The notes beneath the pieces are model-generated. The model searched no databases, was not told the DNA's origin, and saw nothing but the letters and a program-made list of their open reading frames with translations. A stretch of 64,000 bases of DNA from Macrothele yani (Eukaryota; Arthropoda; Arachnida; Araneae; Macrothelidae): contig CM077027.1 in assembly GCA_039090855.1 (NCBI GenBank), forward strand, positions 100,538,316 to 100,602,315, in the 5' to 3' direction. A program made the position numbers and the translations under genes. Shown here in pieces: positions 1 to 11,640 of the stretch (the stretch's first letter is position 1; the number at the start of each line of letters is the position of its first letter).

Positions 1-1214
1 GCTTTCTCTAAATCTATGAAGGCAGTAAAAACTTTCTTCCCAACAGCCAGATACTTTTCAATCATCCTGCGTAATGCAAAAATCTGGTTAGTGCAGCCTT
101 TGCCAGGCATAAAACCACTCTGAACATCCCACACTTTCAATTATGTAAGACCCCATACTTTTTCAATAACAACCTTACCAAACACTTTCCCTGGCACACC
201 CAGTAGGCTAATACCACGATAGTTCTTACATTCAGTCTGATCACCTTTTCCCTTATACAAGGGAACAATGATAGGAATGGTCCCTCGGGATTGGAAGGAT
301 GCTAACTCCCAGCACAACTGGCAAATTTCAGTTAACCAGTCAATTATAGAGTCACCACCATACTTCAACATCTCTGCAGTTATGCCATCAACTCCCAGAG
401 CCTTACCATTCTGAAGAGATTTTAGAGCTTTACACACTTTTCTCTTGAGATCCCTCCTGTGCTTTCATCCCTCATTGTGACATCCTCTGCATCTGTCTCA
501 GAACCAACTTTGCTTCCCTGATCTAATAACTTACAGAAGTATTCACCCCATCTGTCACTTAACTCATTGGGCTCCCATATCATTTCTCCAATCTCATTCT
601 TCACACAACTTACAACTTTGCTTCCCCTATTTTTCCTGAGTCTCATGTACTTCCAGAAGGACTTCCTATCTTTCCAAAAAGCCAGTTCATGCCTTTCCAC
701 TTTCTCTTTCCTATCTTTTGCCTTACTGTGGCGAACCAGTTTAGCAGCTTCACACTTCTTACAGCGATATTCATCCACAGAGACTCTACCTTGCAACATC
801 CCCAAATAGGCTTCCTTCTTTCTCTTTACTGCCTCATCAATCTCACTATTCCACCAAGCATCACCTCTATTGTTACCCACTATTGTGGTGCCACAGACCA
901 CTTTAGCAGCAGTGAAAACACAGTTCTTAAAACATTCCCACTTCTTTTCTACATCCCTCTCACCAGGCTTCAGATCCTTCAGTTGTTCTCTGAGTAAGTC
1001 AGAATACCACTGATGATCTTCAAGGAGCCTATCAACCTTTATTCTTTCTATCCTGGGTCTTTTCCTATTCCTTTTCCTCCAACCAACATTAAGTTTCACT
1101 CGTGACACTACCAAGTAATGATCAGAACCAACGTCCGCACCTCTCATCACACGGGTATCAACAACTAAGTGTTTCAAACGCTGATCGTAGACAACTAAAT
1201 CTATCACACTCTTT
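1..1214 (-). pseudogene. RTE-like LINE copy A, 3' part: end of endonuclease, linker, start of reverse transcriptase
   Basis: Two open stretches read on the minus strand. The longer, 1207-422 (261 codons), begins near the end of a LINE endonuclease, with the SDHYLV motif that carries the catalytic histidine, and continues through a lysine-rich linker. The second, 437-141 (98 codons), enters the reverse transcriptase with IIVPLYKGKGD and NYRGISLL. The last 140 bases continue in another frame to FIDLEKA at the window edge. The frame shifts near 437 and near 140 make this a dead copy; the catalytic YADD box would lie outside the window. The same protein is seen at 61640-64000. Family features (GDFNARVG, NGERLIELC in the 5' half) point to the RTE/BovB group; the clade is inferred. 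Its 5' half lies at 7532-8520, separated by a later insertion. Confidence 0.88.
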
Positions 1215-1469
1215 CAGGGTTCGTACACTTTTGGGGGAAAAAAATTCAAGGACTTTCCAGGCTTTTTCCAGGACATATACAAAAAATTCCAGGATGATTA
1301 TTATGCTTTACAGTATCATGTTCAAATTACTTTTTAAAAATAATTTCAGTTTTAAGTAATAAAAATGATGAAAGATGCAAATGGATGAGTGTGCTTTATG
1401 CAAATGGATCAAGTTTATCAAGCACAAGATCATAAAGAACGGATTCTGTTCTAATGCCCTGACCTTTGA

Positions 1470-1740
1470 ATTCAATTTGGACCATTTTCTACAAGGGTAG
1501 GTTTCTCCTCCCTGATAACATACCAAAATTTCATTGCAATCAAACAGATTTTATGTGAGTTAACATTCCTAAGCTAGGCGAACAAATACTGCTCTTATGT
1601 CTTGGTCTTTGAATTTAATTTCGACCATTTTCAATAGGGTAGGTTCCCAGGTTGTACCTAACGGCATACTAAAATTTCGCTGAAATTCAACCGCTTTCAT
1701 GCGAATTATCGTACGGACAAACCCAAAGCATAAACGTTTC
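1470..1740. repeat. 143-bp tandem dimer with GACCATTTTC core, copy 1
   Basis: Two diverged units each contain 'tttgaattnaatttggaccattttc' followed by a GGGTAGG box, 'cataccaaaatttc' and 'tttatgygagtta'. The ACCATTTTC cores start at 1481 and 1624, 143 bp apart. The same dimer with the same 143-bp spacing is at 36766-37020 inside another hAT-like element. Confidence 0.65.
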
Positions 1741-3611
1741 TGCAACCTATAGTTCGAAAGGGTTAGTAATTTCGAAAATAAAAACATAACGAACAGCGCG
1801 AAAACTAGCTCATAAATAGAATATTTGAAACTACAGTATGCACTCTTAATTATTAGGGATTAGAGGGGTAGGGAAATTAGCATGTTTTTCGTTGCGTAAG
1901 CGCTTAAGTACTGCTGAATTCCGTCAGACCCCACCTACACTCAATGGTCAAATGATTGAAATGTGCTGACGTTCATGGAATGAAAGGGTTGATCAGCTAT
2001 GATGACCGCATAAAAGTTCGGAAGAAGGGGGGGATTTTTTTTTTAAGTCTATGCAACATTTTACATCACTCCAGGATGTATCTTGTTATCATCAACAATC
2101 GCAATGCAACTACCACTTACGATTGCGGATATCGGCAACCGAAAATCTGTCATATCACTAAGTGATACAACACACAGGTATCCTGTTACAATGTATTGTG
2201 ATTGAAAAAAAAAAAAAAAAAGACGTTTCAAAACTGCCGTTTTCCTTTATAATGTTTAAAAACATGTTTTTGCTTTTTTACCTATAATAAAAAAACTGTT
2301 AATTTTTTTTATGGAATCAGATGTCCGTATGTCTGATTGTCTTGTCTGAGTTCACACGTTAACTACTGTGTAAAGTAGGCCTATTTTTTCAGATCAAAAA
2401 TATGTAGTTTTGTATATATTCACAGTATAAGCCATTCCTTTATTCCCACAGAACTGAATTCAGCAGATGCAAAATGAAGAACATCATCAAGACCCGCCCA
2501 ACACCATGTTTTTTTGATTGTTGTTTATATTCAAGAAATGCAAATATGGATCAATGGTGAATGCAGCAACTATGATTTTTATTTATTACCAAGAAAAAAA
2601 AAAAAAAAAAAAAAAAGAGCCGTGAAAGCTGTAAAACTGAAAGGGATATTTCTCTCAACCCCCCCAGACACAAAAACATTCCGATTAAGATCAAACAGCA
2701 GGATGATGCGTCCATGCACAACCTTTGGAATGTCCTGATGGAACGGCTTCTTTTCATTTGGCACATTGCCATAAATCACCACTTGCAGCTCACTGAACTG
2801 TCAAGTTGCACCCTTCTTCCTTCACCCTAACTATAGGAGAATATGTAAGAAAAAAAAGCTCCCCAATTTTTGCCAAAATGACCAAATTTACGTCATGATG
2901 TTGCAATTTACTAAAATACGTTTATCTGCTGAATTTCGCCTAAATCCATTAAACTTTTTAATTATAGATGATTTTTTTTTTATTAAAACAGTAACTCGGA
3001 CATCTGAATAAAAATGTATGTTTGTAATTCAAATAAGAGTCCATATCATCACAGAAAAAAAAATATTAAGGATCACTCTGTTTAAATAAACCATGGCATC
3101 TAAAAAAAATAATTCACTTGCTTTTCCCGTAATTTAGAATTATTGTTTCTTTTTTTCAATCCGATCATGCAAGGAAGATTTTTTTTTTTTTTTTTGCATC
3201 TGCTAAAGTTTCTAACGGAATTTGGCGAAATTTCCACTAGAACTTTATTGTGATGTATCTTAAATACTGTAAAAAATTTACTGTGTTGTTTTCAAAATTC
3301 GGGAAAATGGATTTCTGAAAATTTTCTCCTAGTCCCTGTTTGCTTTCTTTCGGTGTCGTCGCTTTTGCGGCCAGTCCGAAAAACGTAGCTTTTGCAGCCG
3401 TTCGTATTTTAATTCCCCCTTTTCAGATAAAACAAGGCTGCCCCTTTGTGACTTTCAGACTTCCCAGGAGTGTCCGCGTGTTGTTCCCCCACCACTGATT
3501 GCCCGAGGGCTAGATGTCACATGGTTTAAAAATCGCCAAACCTCATGGGACACGTGGACTGCCATTTCATTATAATTCGTTTTGAGCGTGCATCGTTTCG
3601 GATCTTTAACA

Positions 3612-4993
3612 ATGGAATCTTTTGAAGTCATTGAGACAACAAAAAACAAACCGTGTGCTTTACATGATGGTTATCGATATCGAATGAAAAGGAGAAATCA
3701 GAATGGTTTGATAATGTGGATTTGCTCGAAAGAAAAGAGTGAAAAGTGTAAGGGGGCGAATGTCTTCAAAGGAGAGCTTTGTTTTACAAGTAACAGATCA
3801 TACTTGTAAACCAAATTTAGCAAAGATTGATGTTAAAAAGAAATTACATAATACCAAAAAGCGGGCTCGCGAAGAAGATCAACCACTGCCAACAATTTAC
3901 CGTGAAGAAATGACAGAACTTATGGACCGTGGGTATGACTTCGTGACGGAAGTGCCGTTATATTCTACCGTGAAGCACAGTCTGAATCGGATTCGGACCA
4001 AAGCGCATGGGACTTCAAACGACCCCAAAAGTATAGAAGAAATTATACTGACTGACGATGTTTTATTGCTCAAAGAAGAAAAGGAGAGTTTTCTTCTATT
4101 CGATGATGGAATGAAAGAAAGAATAATCGCATTTGCCACAAAAAGGGGAAAAGAAGCTTTAACTAAATGTGAAGCCTTCTTTGTAGATGGAACATTCAAG
4201 AGCTGCAGTAAGCAATTCTTGCAGATTTATACAATTCGTGTAGATATTGGTAGCTCCTTACAAGAAACGAATGCAATTCCTGCCGTGTATGCCTTAATGC
4301 CAAATAAGAAGAAACAAACATACGAACGGTTCTTCTCCCTTGTGAAGCAGCACGTAAATGAATGAAATCCGGAGACGGTGAACATGGATTTTGAGATGGC
4401 TGCAATCGACTCATTGAGGAATCTATTTCCATCTATAAAAATTAATGGATGCAAATATCATTTTAACCAATGTCTCTGGCGCAACGTTCAGAACTTGGGA
4501 TTGGTCAGCGAATATACCGACAACGAAGAAATGAGACTGCGCATACGCATGTGCTCTGCTTTGGCTTACCTTCCTGTCGATGACGACTGGTTAGCCGTAC
4601 AAGAAGACTCTCCCAACAATGAGAAGCTACAGCTTTTTTATAACTATTTTACAGAACAGTGGTTGGACAATGATAATATTAAGCTTGATTTTTGGAACTG
4701 TCACGGTAGACGCCACCGTACGAATAATACTGTGGAGGGATGGAATTTCCGATTGAACTCATTAATTAAGAAACCACATCCCAATTCTTATGTTGATAAA
4801 AAGTCTAAAAAGTGAAGCCAAACACAATGATCTTATTTACGATAGGAATACCCTCAATATGAAAGGAAATAAAAGAAAAAAAGTGTATATCCAATTAGAT
4901 GAAAATATTCGCAAAACTCTGGAAGACTATGCAAAAACCCATGGCATTAAATTATATCTTAGAAAGCTGGCGCATATACAAAAGTTTCAGTAA
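3612..4993 (+). pseudogene. FLYWCH-type MULE transposase, broken
   Basis: Starts at ATG 3612 (MESFEVIETTKNKPC), reading a FLYWCH zinc finger: DGYRYRMKRRNQNG, then WIC and KCKGA. The frame shifts between about 3780 and 3805. The next frame (to 4365) holds the MULE catalytic core: FFVDGTFK supplies the first Asp. After one in-frame TGA at 4363 the same frame resumes at 4378 with MDFEMAAIDSL (second Asp) and GCKYHFNQCLW (the C-x2-H box). TNNTVEGWNFRLN carries the Glu near 4735. A second shift near 4800 leads to a lysine-rich C-terminus ending at 4993. The whole DDE set is visible, so the gene died recently: two shifts and one stop in about 450 codons. Known role of the family: cut-and-paste transposition in the nucleus. 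Confidence 0.88.
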
Positions 4994-5002
4994 GGATAAA
5001 AA

Positions 5003-5300
5003 TGGGACGCGGATGTCCTAGTGGTCAACGTTAGTGACTGCCACGGAGAAGATCTCAGGTTCGATCCTAGGCAGCTACGGACGCTCGAATCACCAAATAT
5101 CAGCCGTGCGTCGGGCCCCAGGTACTGGCCCCCTGGTTATAAATAAGGGACTCTTCCTTCTGCTTTCTACCTCGCTTCCGTGTGACTTTCCTATCAGGCA
5201 CTCTAGCCCAACTCTCCTAACTTTATATTTCTAAGGGTTGTTTAAGACCTGCGGTCAGACACTCCCTTCCTAAACTTCTCTACATTTTAAAACAAAAAAT
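5003..5300 (+). mobile_element. tRNA-derived SINE (type 1)
   Basis: The head has an A-box-like 'ggatgtcctagtggtcaacg' and, about 30 bp on, a near-perfect B box 'ggttcgatcct', the internal RNA polymerase III promoter of a tRNA. The following body does not fold as a tRNA. It contains 'gtgcgtcgggccccaggtactggccccctgg' and ends in an A-rich tail near 5285-5300. It sits inside the 3' half of the MULE and on its plus strand. Confidence 0.7.
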
Positions 5301-5404
5301 GTAACTTTTAAACACGCCAGCGTTTTCTTATTTGTGCAAACGATGCCAGTCCTAAGCCTGGGCAAAGTGTGAAAGAAAATTTACAATTTTGAAGCTTCTC
5401 CTTT

Positions 5405-5520
5405 CTAGTTAAAAACAAAATGCTTGTCTATCCACAATATGCGGCTTTATGCTTGTCTGCCCCTACTGTATGTCTATCTGCTTGTCTGTTCCCACTATAT
5501 GCTTGTCTACTCCCCTGTTC
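5405..5520. repeat. Minisatellite of 'atgcttgtctaycc' units
   Basis: The phrase 'tgcttgtct' recurs at least four times in about 110 bp, separated by 'ccactatatg' or 'cctactgtatg' spacers. Unit length varies from about 28 to 36 bp. No coding sense was found. Confidence 0.6.
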
Positions 5521-5992
5521 TCAGATTGCGATAAAAGTGTAATTCGCCCGTTGTACTTTTCGCTTTTTTCTTTAAAAAAATTCCATATTATCGAGCCACA
5601 CTGATTCTTCCTTTTTATTCTATATCGATAACCATCATATAAAGAATACGTTTAATTGTAGCATATCTTTTGTAAAAAAAAAAGCAAGTGCTTATCGTAT
5701 CACTTTGACACCATATCTCTGAAACTATTATTCCGATTTGAAAATTTCTGTCTTTGTCGGCGAGCGTTTCTGGTGCGAAATGTTTTACTTACAATTTAAC
5801 ATTTTTCTTAAGGTACAAGTTTGCCACCAGAGGGCATATATGTTCATGTTTCTGTTCACAGCATATTTATAGCACTTATCCGCGAGTCCAAAAAGCCGAT
5901 TGAAAAAATCATTTTTCAGTCAGATGCTACTAATTACGAAAAAGAGTTGTGGGCATTTCCTTTCTGAAATAATGCACAGTTTGGTTGCCGGG

Positions 5993-6228
5993 AAACCGCC
6001 ACACAGGAAAATTGTCACGTCTTTCACCAACTTGGAAAACAGCCACACAGGAAAATTGTCCCATTGGAAAACCGCCACACATTCAAAGTGTTACTCGGAG
6101 GAACAGCAATTTGTGCCCGGCCCCTTAATGAAAAACATGTGGCAGTTTTCCTGTGTAGTAGTTTTCCGATGTGTGGCAGTTTTCCAAGTTGATGAAAGAT
6201 GTGTGGCAGTTTTCCTGTGTGGCGGTTT
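5993..6228. repeat. Palindromic MITE-like block built of GGAAAACNGCCACACA units
   Basis: The block starts AAACCGCCACACAGGAAAA and ends with its reverse complement. Roughly 100-bp arms surround a spacer near 6085-6135. Each arm itself repeats the 16-bp phrase GGAAAAC(Y/A)GCCACACA three or four times, so the RNA or single strand could fold in several registers. The apparent 72- and 110-residue reading frames here are by-products of the repeat. Confidence 0.75.
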
Positions 6229-7531
6229 ATAGTGATCCGCACAATTTTCCCGCTAGGAACGTAAATGTTAGTCTTCTTGCTATCTCTGCTTCCAGGAGAC
6301 GGACGTATTTAAAAAATAATCTTTCCTCAGCAAACCTCTTCTTCTAACTGTTCGACATGAAAATCCATTTGTCTCCGATATCTTCCTTCATCTACGAGAA
6401 ATCTTTTGTGCACAGTTTATGAATGATTTTAAATATTTTATTCGTGTCGGAAGAATTCAAAAGACGTGTTCATTACAACCGAAAATTCTGTTTCATCTTT
6501 CTTGTTTGTTGTCTCAATGACTTCAAAAGATTCCATTGCTAAAGATCCGAAACGATGCACACTCTAAAAGAAATTGTATTTAATGGCGGGCAATCAGTGG
6601 TGGGGGAACAAACAGCACAAAAGGAACGCGGACACTCACAGGAAGTCTGAAAGTCACAAAAGGGCAGCAGCCATGTTTAATCTCAAAAGGGGAGAGTCAA
6701 AGAACGAACGGCCGCAAAAGCTACGTTTTTCGCACCGGCCGCATAAGTGACCACTTCCTTTCTTTCCAACCAAGGGCTTTGGATCAGTGCTCCCAGCTGT
6801 CAATCAACTGTTGCTATGGTAACACCCTTTCTGCTCCAGGCTTACTTTGTCCAAAGAGGCACACATACTTGCCAATAATAAAAATTTCCAATGCTAACTT
6901 TTTAAGTTTTAAATTGATTCAATTGGATTTTTGGGAGTAAGCTTCTGTAATCCAATTATAGTGAATGTAAAAATTTCAGCCACTTTCGTGAAAAATTCGC
7001 AAAGATAGTTTTCTTATTTTTTTATCATAAGTAGGGGATGTCTCTTGCGAGGTGGGTTGAAATGTACATAAACAACGAGCAGATGAATGTGTTGTTCAGG
7101 CATACTCCTCACTGGTGGATGCCAGCTGACTTGGTGCATACGCGACCCCCCTGCACATGCTAAATGTTTCTTCTTACCCCTTCCAATGTCCGACGACGGA
7201 CATCAAGCTCCCCTTCCTAACAGACCTACTAGTAATCATCCAATTTTATTGCACTGGAAGTAGTGTTTTTTTTTGTTTTTTCCCCCAGCCAAATTAGGAT
7301 TTGGTGCACGTCCGAAACATTTTTTGAGAACAGAGAGGAACTTTAAAAATGAAGGGGTAACAGTAACACGATTTCCTAAAAGGGCATTTTTTTAAGCACT
7401 ATTTTCAAATTTCAAGGCTTTTCAAGACAGCATTAAAAAAAACACCATTTTTCCAGGATATTCCAGGCCTTGAAAACGTAATCATGATTTTCCAGGACTT
7501 TCCAGGTTTTCAAGCACGCGTGCGCACCCTG

Positions 7532-8520
7532 CTCTTTTGACCAAGAGTACGATTTTCCCAAGTGTATGTGTGGATATACTTGTGGTTGAAAAATGTATTA
7601 GATACACATAAACCATTCTCAATGCAGAGTTCAATTAATCTTTCACCATTATCATTCACACAAGGTTCATTAAACTTACCCAGAACATTGCCAGAAATTG
7701 CATTCTGCACACCTACTCTAGCATTGAAATCCCGTTATTATAACTTTTTCTTTAGCACCAAACTGGCTCAAAACAGCTTTTAGCTCATTCTAGAAATCTT
7801 CCTTCCTATCAGAAGGTTCTGAGCCACAAGGAGCATAATACACTACAACAATTACTATTCTCCGAAGTTTCACTTTCAAACGAATCCAAAGAATTCTCAC
7901 TTATGCAGCTATAGTGAATCAAGTTGTTCTTCATCTTTTCACTTAAAATAACACCTACACCAGCCTGTCCTCTCATATTATCCAATACCCCAGACCACAC
8001 ACTCACCGTGCCATTCACTTCTTCTACCCCAATTTCCTTCTTTTGGTTTCACTTACACACAGCACATCCAGTCTATACTTATTCATCTCCTCAATCACCT
8101 CACTCATCTTGCCATTTATACCTCTAGTATTCCATACGCCAATCTTACATTCACTCAGCCGAGATCTTTTTCTCATACGCCGTTTAGAAAGTCCAGGTCG
8201 ATTCCGTGGTGGACCGTCCTTCTCAAGTGTGGTAGGTCCACCATATCCCACACTTGAGTCATTCTTAATATTTCTTTTTGTCTTTTTAATCAGGTAAGTA
8301 CACCAGTGTGGGGGATTAGCCCATAGCTGAGGGTTCCAGTTGGTCATTCAACCTAAGGATTCTGGAACAAAACCCAGTGAGTTGGGGTCTTTTCGCCAAT
8401 GTCACACAGAACTAGCTTGCACCTCTCCAAAATTCACAGAGGCCCTAGCTGCTGTTGTGTGTGCCATTGTTACCACGGAGCGCCCCGAGGAGGCAAACCC
8501 ATCGCTCACTACGACCGCCC
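7532..8520 (-). pseudogene. RTE-like LINE copy A, 5' part: 5' UTR and endonuclease
   Basis: On the minus strand, 8520-8290 matches the non-coding leader seen at 61660-61800 and 60085-59840. It is followed by the N-terminus of the endonuclease: IGVWNTRGINGKMSEVIEEM and DVLCVSET near 8160-8050, then GQAGVGVILSEKMKNN in another frame. NGERLIELCIENGLCVSNTF and TYTWEN lie at 7660-7560. At least three frame changes occur. This is the N-terminal half of the same copy whose C-terminal half is at 1-1214. The class is an AP-type endonuclease that nicks target DNA to prime reverse transcription. Confidence 0.85.
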
Positions 8521-8523
8521 GCC

Positions 8524-8640
8524 TTGTGGTAACATGCTGACTATTTATTTATTTATTTCGTGTCCGAAGCATGCACGATTGTGGTAACATGCTGACTATT
8601 TATTTATTTATTTCGTGTCTGAATCATGCACACTACATTC
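8524..8640. repeat. Duplicated 56-bp unit with TTTATTTATTTATTTCGTGTC
   Basis: 'gtggtaacatgctgactatt' plus a (TTTA) run, 'cgtgtcygaa' and 'catgcac' is repeated twice head to tail, directly next to the 5' end of LINE copy A. The repeat may come from target DNA or the element's extreme 5' end. 8640-8865 beyond it is AT-rich with nothing recognised. Confidence 0.6.
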
Positions 8641-9932
8641 ATAAAATCACAAAATACATCAATAAGAATGATCACAAAATCAAAATGATAAAAACATAAC
8701 ATTATACAATGCAAAAAACTTAAGACATCTCAATTCAAATGATGCAATACAACGTTCGCAATGGTTTATGTGTAGTTTGAAAATGCAGTGTAGAACTCTG
8801 CCATTAGTATAGTTGAAGCCAAGGTCAAATAAACATGGATGCACCAATGTTGAACAACGTGCTGACATGTGGGGAAATTGGGGTTAGGCAGAATATTACT
8901 ATTATGATGAACTTACTACTTCTTAAAATGCAAACATTACAACAACTTTATTTAAAAAAAAAAAAAAAAAGGAAAAAGGCCAGTTATCTATCTAGAAACC
9001 CCAATTTAGAAATTTTAATTAACAGAAAAACACCCAAGCCTTGATCCTAAAAGCTCCCAGTAAATGGAAGGTGATTCCAATACCACCGACAAGAGAAAAA
9101 CACGAACTGCTGCAGGTGATTTACTCAAAACAGGTAATCCAGGTTGAACAGCTTCAATTTCTTACCCTCAGGCAAGTGATATGAGAAAGTTTACAGTAAG
9201 TGCTATTATATTTTTGTTTAGATATTTTTTTTTTCTTTGCAGCTAGGCCAAAAACCAAGTTAAGGTAATAAAAAAATATAAAAACAATTTGGTCAACAGT
9301 TCAGTAATGCACAGTCTTAGTATTGAAAAAAGTCCTAAATCTTTCCTCACAAAATGTTTGGTAACCAACTAGCTTAAATTTCAGACCACTTCCGGTTCTT
9401 CACCTAGCAAAAAATAAATAAAATAAATTAAGTTGTTCCCAAAACAAAAACTTTACTCCCCACTACCTATTAGGCAATCCCTGACAGAACTAGGACAACT
9501 CTACAAACAATAAAACATTGTACAACATTTGTTGGTTCTGGCCAGACCATTAACTTCCCACATACATTTGCATTTCTTTATTATCCTCCCATTTTAATTA
9601 CACCTTCCCCCCCCCCATTTTTTTTTCTCTTACCCCTGAATTTAAATTTTTACATAATTTCTTTTCAGATCCGGACACGTTTTCCCAATAAGGTGGTCCT
9701 TATTTTTTCCTTCATTTCCCCTCCTCCTTAATTTTCTTTTCTTTTGAAATTTTTCTATGCCGAAGTTGTTGTTTGTTGTGTTGTTGTTACGAAAGCCGCT
9801 GGGGAAACGGGGCCTGGCACGATTATGATGTCACGGTAGGTATTCCCCCCCTGTTTTTCTTCTCCCTTTAACTTACTCCTGTAGCCCCTGCTTTAGAGGA
9901 GTTGCTCTCTCTCACGGTGACAGACGCCAGCG

Positions 9933-10196
9933 ATGTTACGGGGCGGGTTACGAGGTGTAATGCCTGCTCTTGCCTCCGATGATGCGTCAGAACGTCGTCA
10001 AGCAACTTTTGCGCGCCATCTCAACTTTTTCTTCAGGGCCCAGAAAAGTTATGTGGTAACATATGAAGCAAAAATAGAAGGAAAGCAGCAGAGATCCTAC
10101 CGTTTGGTTGACATTGCGGAAATCGGCTTGTTGACGGTCAGTCATCTGGAGAAGCCTTTTTCAGGCATGAAAGTGGGCAGTGATAGGAAAAGCTGA
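9933..10196 (+). other. Open reading frame of 87 codons in family U, no homologue recognised
   Basis: Begins MLRGGLRGVMPALASDD and ends GMKVGSDRKS. The matching place in copy 2 (54291-54109, minus) begins MLRSWLRSVVMPASASE and shares 'KRSYRF'/'QRSYRL' further on, but indels shift most of the frame between copies. Weak similarity at the start and near QRSYRL could be shared ancestry of non-coding DNA. A true protein is not supported. Confidence 0.2.
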
Positions 10197-11149
10197 ACTT
10201 CCACACGCGAGAGATGGGGATGGTAAAGTGTTAAATCTTGCATTTCACTCTCTAATGTATACAACCATGACATTTAGGTATTGGTCACATGCCTGCCAAC
10301 TAAATAGATTTAAAGTATGTATTTTGTTTCAAGAAAATTAAATATATAGTACAATATAATGTAAGGGAAAAAATGGCTGATGTGATCATATGCATAGAAA
10401 ATCACTCACCTTAGTACAGAACGATGTCTTTAATCAAATGAGGAAATTAATCAAATGTCTTTATAAGATAACAATGTTGTATGGAAATGAAATCTTGAAG
10501 GTTTGAAAACTTCAGACATGTTTGTTGATAAGTAATAAAAGTTTGATGAAGAATAAATGTTCATTCTTGATTTGACACAAAATTATTAATGAAGAAATAT
10601 GATAAATGCTTGCAAAAATGTTAAGACATCTTGTAAATAAATAATAAAAGTCATTCACAACTAATTAAATATAATTTTCTTAAGTAGTTTCTGTCTAACA
10701 ATTTGTTTTAACCTTCTTTTATGAATTAGCCGGCTAGAGTTTTCTTTCTCTTGAACCAATTCATTTGATTTTAATTTGCTGCGTAAGTTATTAGAGATAT
10801 TTAGCTCCTTTCATCTTTTCATTTCTTTCTTATATTCTGAATATGATGATTTCATATTTTGGCATAAATCTCTATTTACAGGATCATGCAAATAATCGTT
10901 TTTCTAAAAAAATAATAATCCAAGGCTGACTTATCCTGATTCAGTAGCTTATATTTCATGGTTTGAACAGATGAAAATGTTTCAATTTTCATGTTGCTGG
11001 ATTCTTTATCAAGTACACCCCCCCCCCATACTAAAAGGACTTTCCACTTGAGAGCCAGGAAAACAAATCAATAATGCCTTCATTATTTTTGACAAGGCAC
11101 TGAATTTGTTTAACTTAAAAAGTGCATGTTTTGGGATTCACTGAAATTT

Positions 11150-11640
11150 ATTTATGTAAATATTAAACTGGAGCACATCACTGTATTCAAAGTATAAAAT
11201 TACTGACATTTAACAAAAACACAGGGTAGAGGGAACATCGCACGAGCAGGGATTACGATTACCGGCGAAATCTTCGCTCCGTCAGACTTCCGTTTTCGGA
11301 CATTTTCCCTCAGTTTTTCAAGGTAAAAACAAATATTTATGCATTAAAATGAAATTTAATAACAATACTGGGCAGAAGAAATAGCGGGGAAAAAATAAAT
11401 TATGATTATGGGGGAAAATCTTCACTCCATTTGACTTCCGTTTTCGGAAGTTTTGAAAAATGAAATACCGTCCCCCGACGGAAAAGACCCCCCCCAAAAA
11501 ACCCCCAGCTTCTTTTCAGTTTTACATCGATCTTGAGAATGACCCAAATGGTGACAGAGAAGCAGAATTCCGCGAATCCACGACATAACATCATGTATGA
11601 GTAAGTAGTAACTAAGAAATGGAAAAACACGATTTTTATG
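11150..11640. repeat. GATTACGG module, copy in family U insertion
   Basis: 'tttatgtaaatattaaactggagcacatcactgtattc' leads into two head-to-tail units. Each has GATTA(C/T)GGG(G/A), 'aatcttcactcc', 'gacttccgttttcgga' and an 'acaatactgggcagaag' end. The second is extended by a C-rich 'gaccccccccaaa' stretch and 'catcgatcttgagaatgacccaaatg'. The same order of blocks occurs at 18140-18740, 25835-27060 and 28190-28520. Confidence 0.7.

Larger units (their letters stand above)
3333..6775 (+). mobile_element. MULE (Mutator-like) DNA transposon with about 300-bp terminal inverted repeats
   Basis: Bases 3333-3650 reappear inverted at about 6490-6775. Shared blocks include 'gaaaaacgtagcttttgc', 'gactttcagacttcc', 'ccaccactgattgcc' and 'catcgtttcggatctttan'. 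Long terminal repeats are usual for MULEs. The left repeat runs straight into the transposase gene, so the right repeat holds an inverted copy of the transposase start. The 3' half of the element has received a tRNA-type SINE (5003-5300) and a palindromic MITE-like block (5993-6228). The element lies wholly within the hAT-like insertion 1215-7531. No flanking duplication was identified with certainty. Confidence 0.75.
1215..7531. mobile_element. hAT-like insertion that splits LINE copy A, flanked by a 6-bp duplication
   Basis: The left end reads CAGGGTTCGTACAC and the right end, reverse-complemented, CAGGGTGCGCACGC. Both are followed inward by related runs of AAGGACTTTCCAGG type. The flanks carry an exact 6-bp direct repeat CTCTTT (1209-1214 and 7532-7537). 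Removing the insert and one copy of the repeat rejoins the LINE reading exactly where the copy at 62480-62510 is continuous, which fixes both boundaries. No hAT transposase of its own was recognised. It holds a 143-bp repeat dimer, a MULE (3333-6775), and otherwise AT-rich DNA with homopolymer runs (1740-3330, 6780-7490). It is likely a non-autonomous carrier. Confidence 0.75.

Noticed and set aside
5003..5080. A functional tRNA gene
   Set aside because: A and B boxes are present but the sequence does not close an acceptor stem and has a SINE body and A-rich tail.
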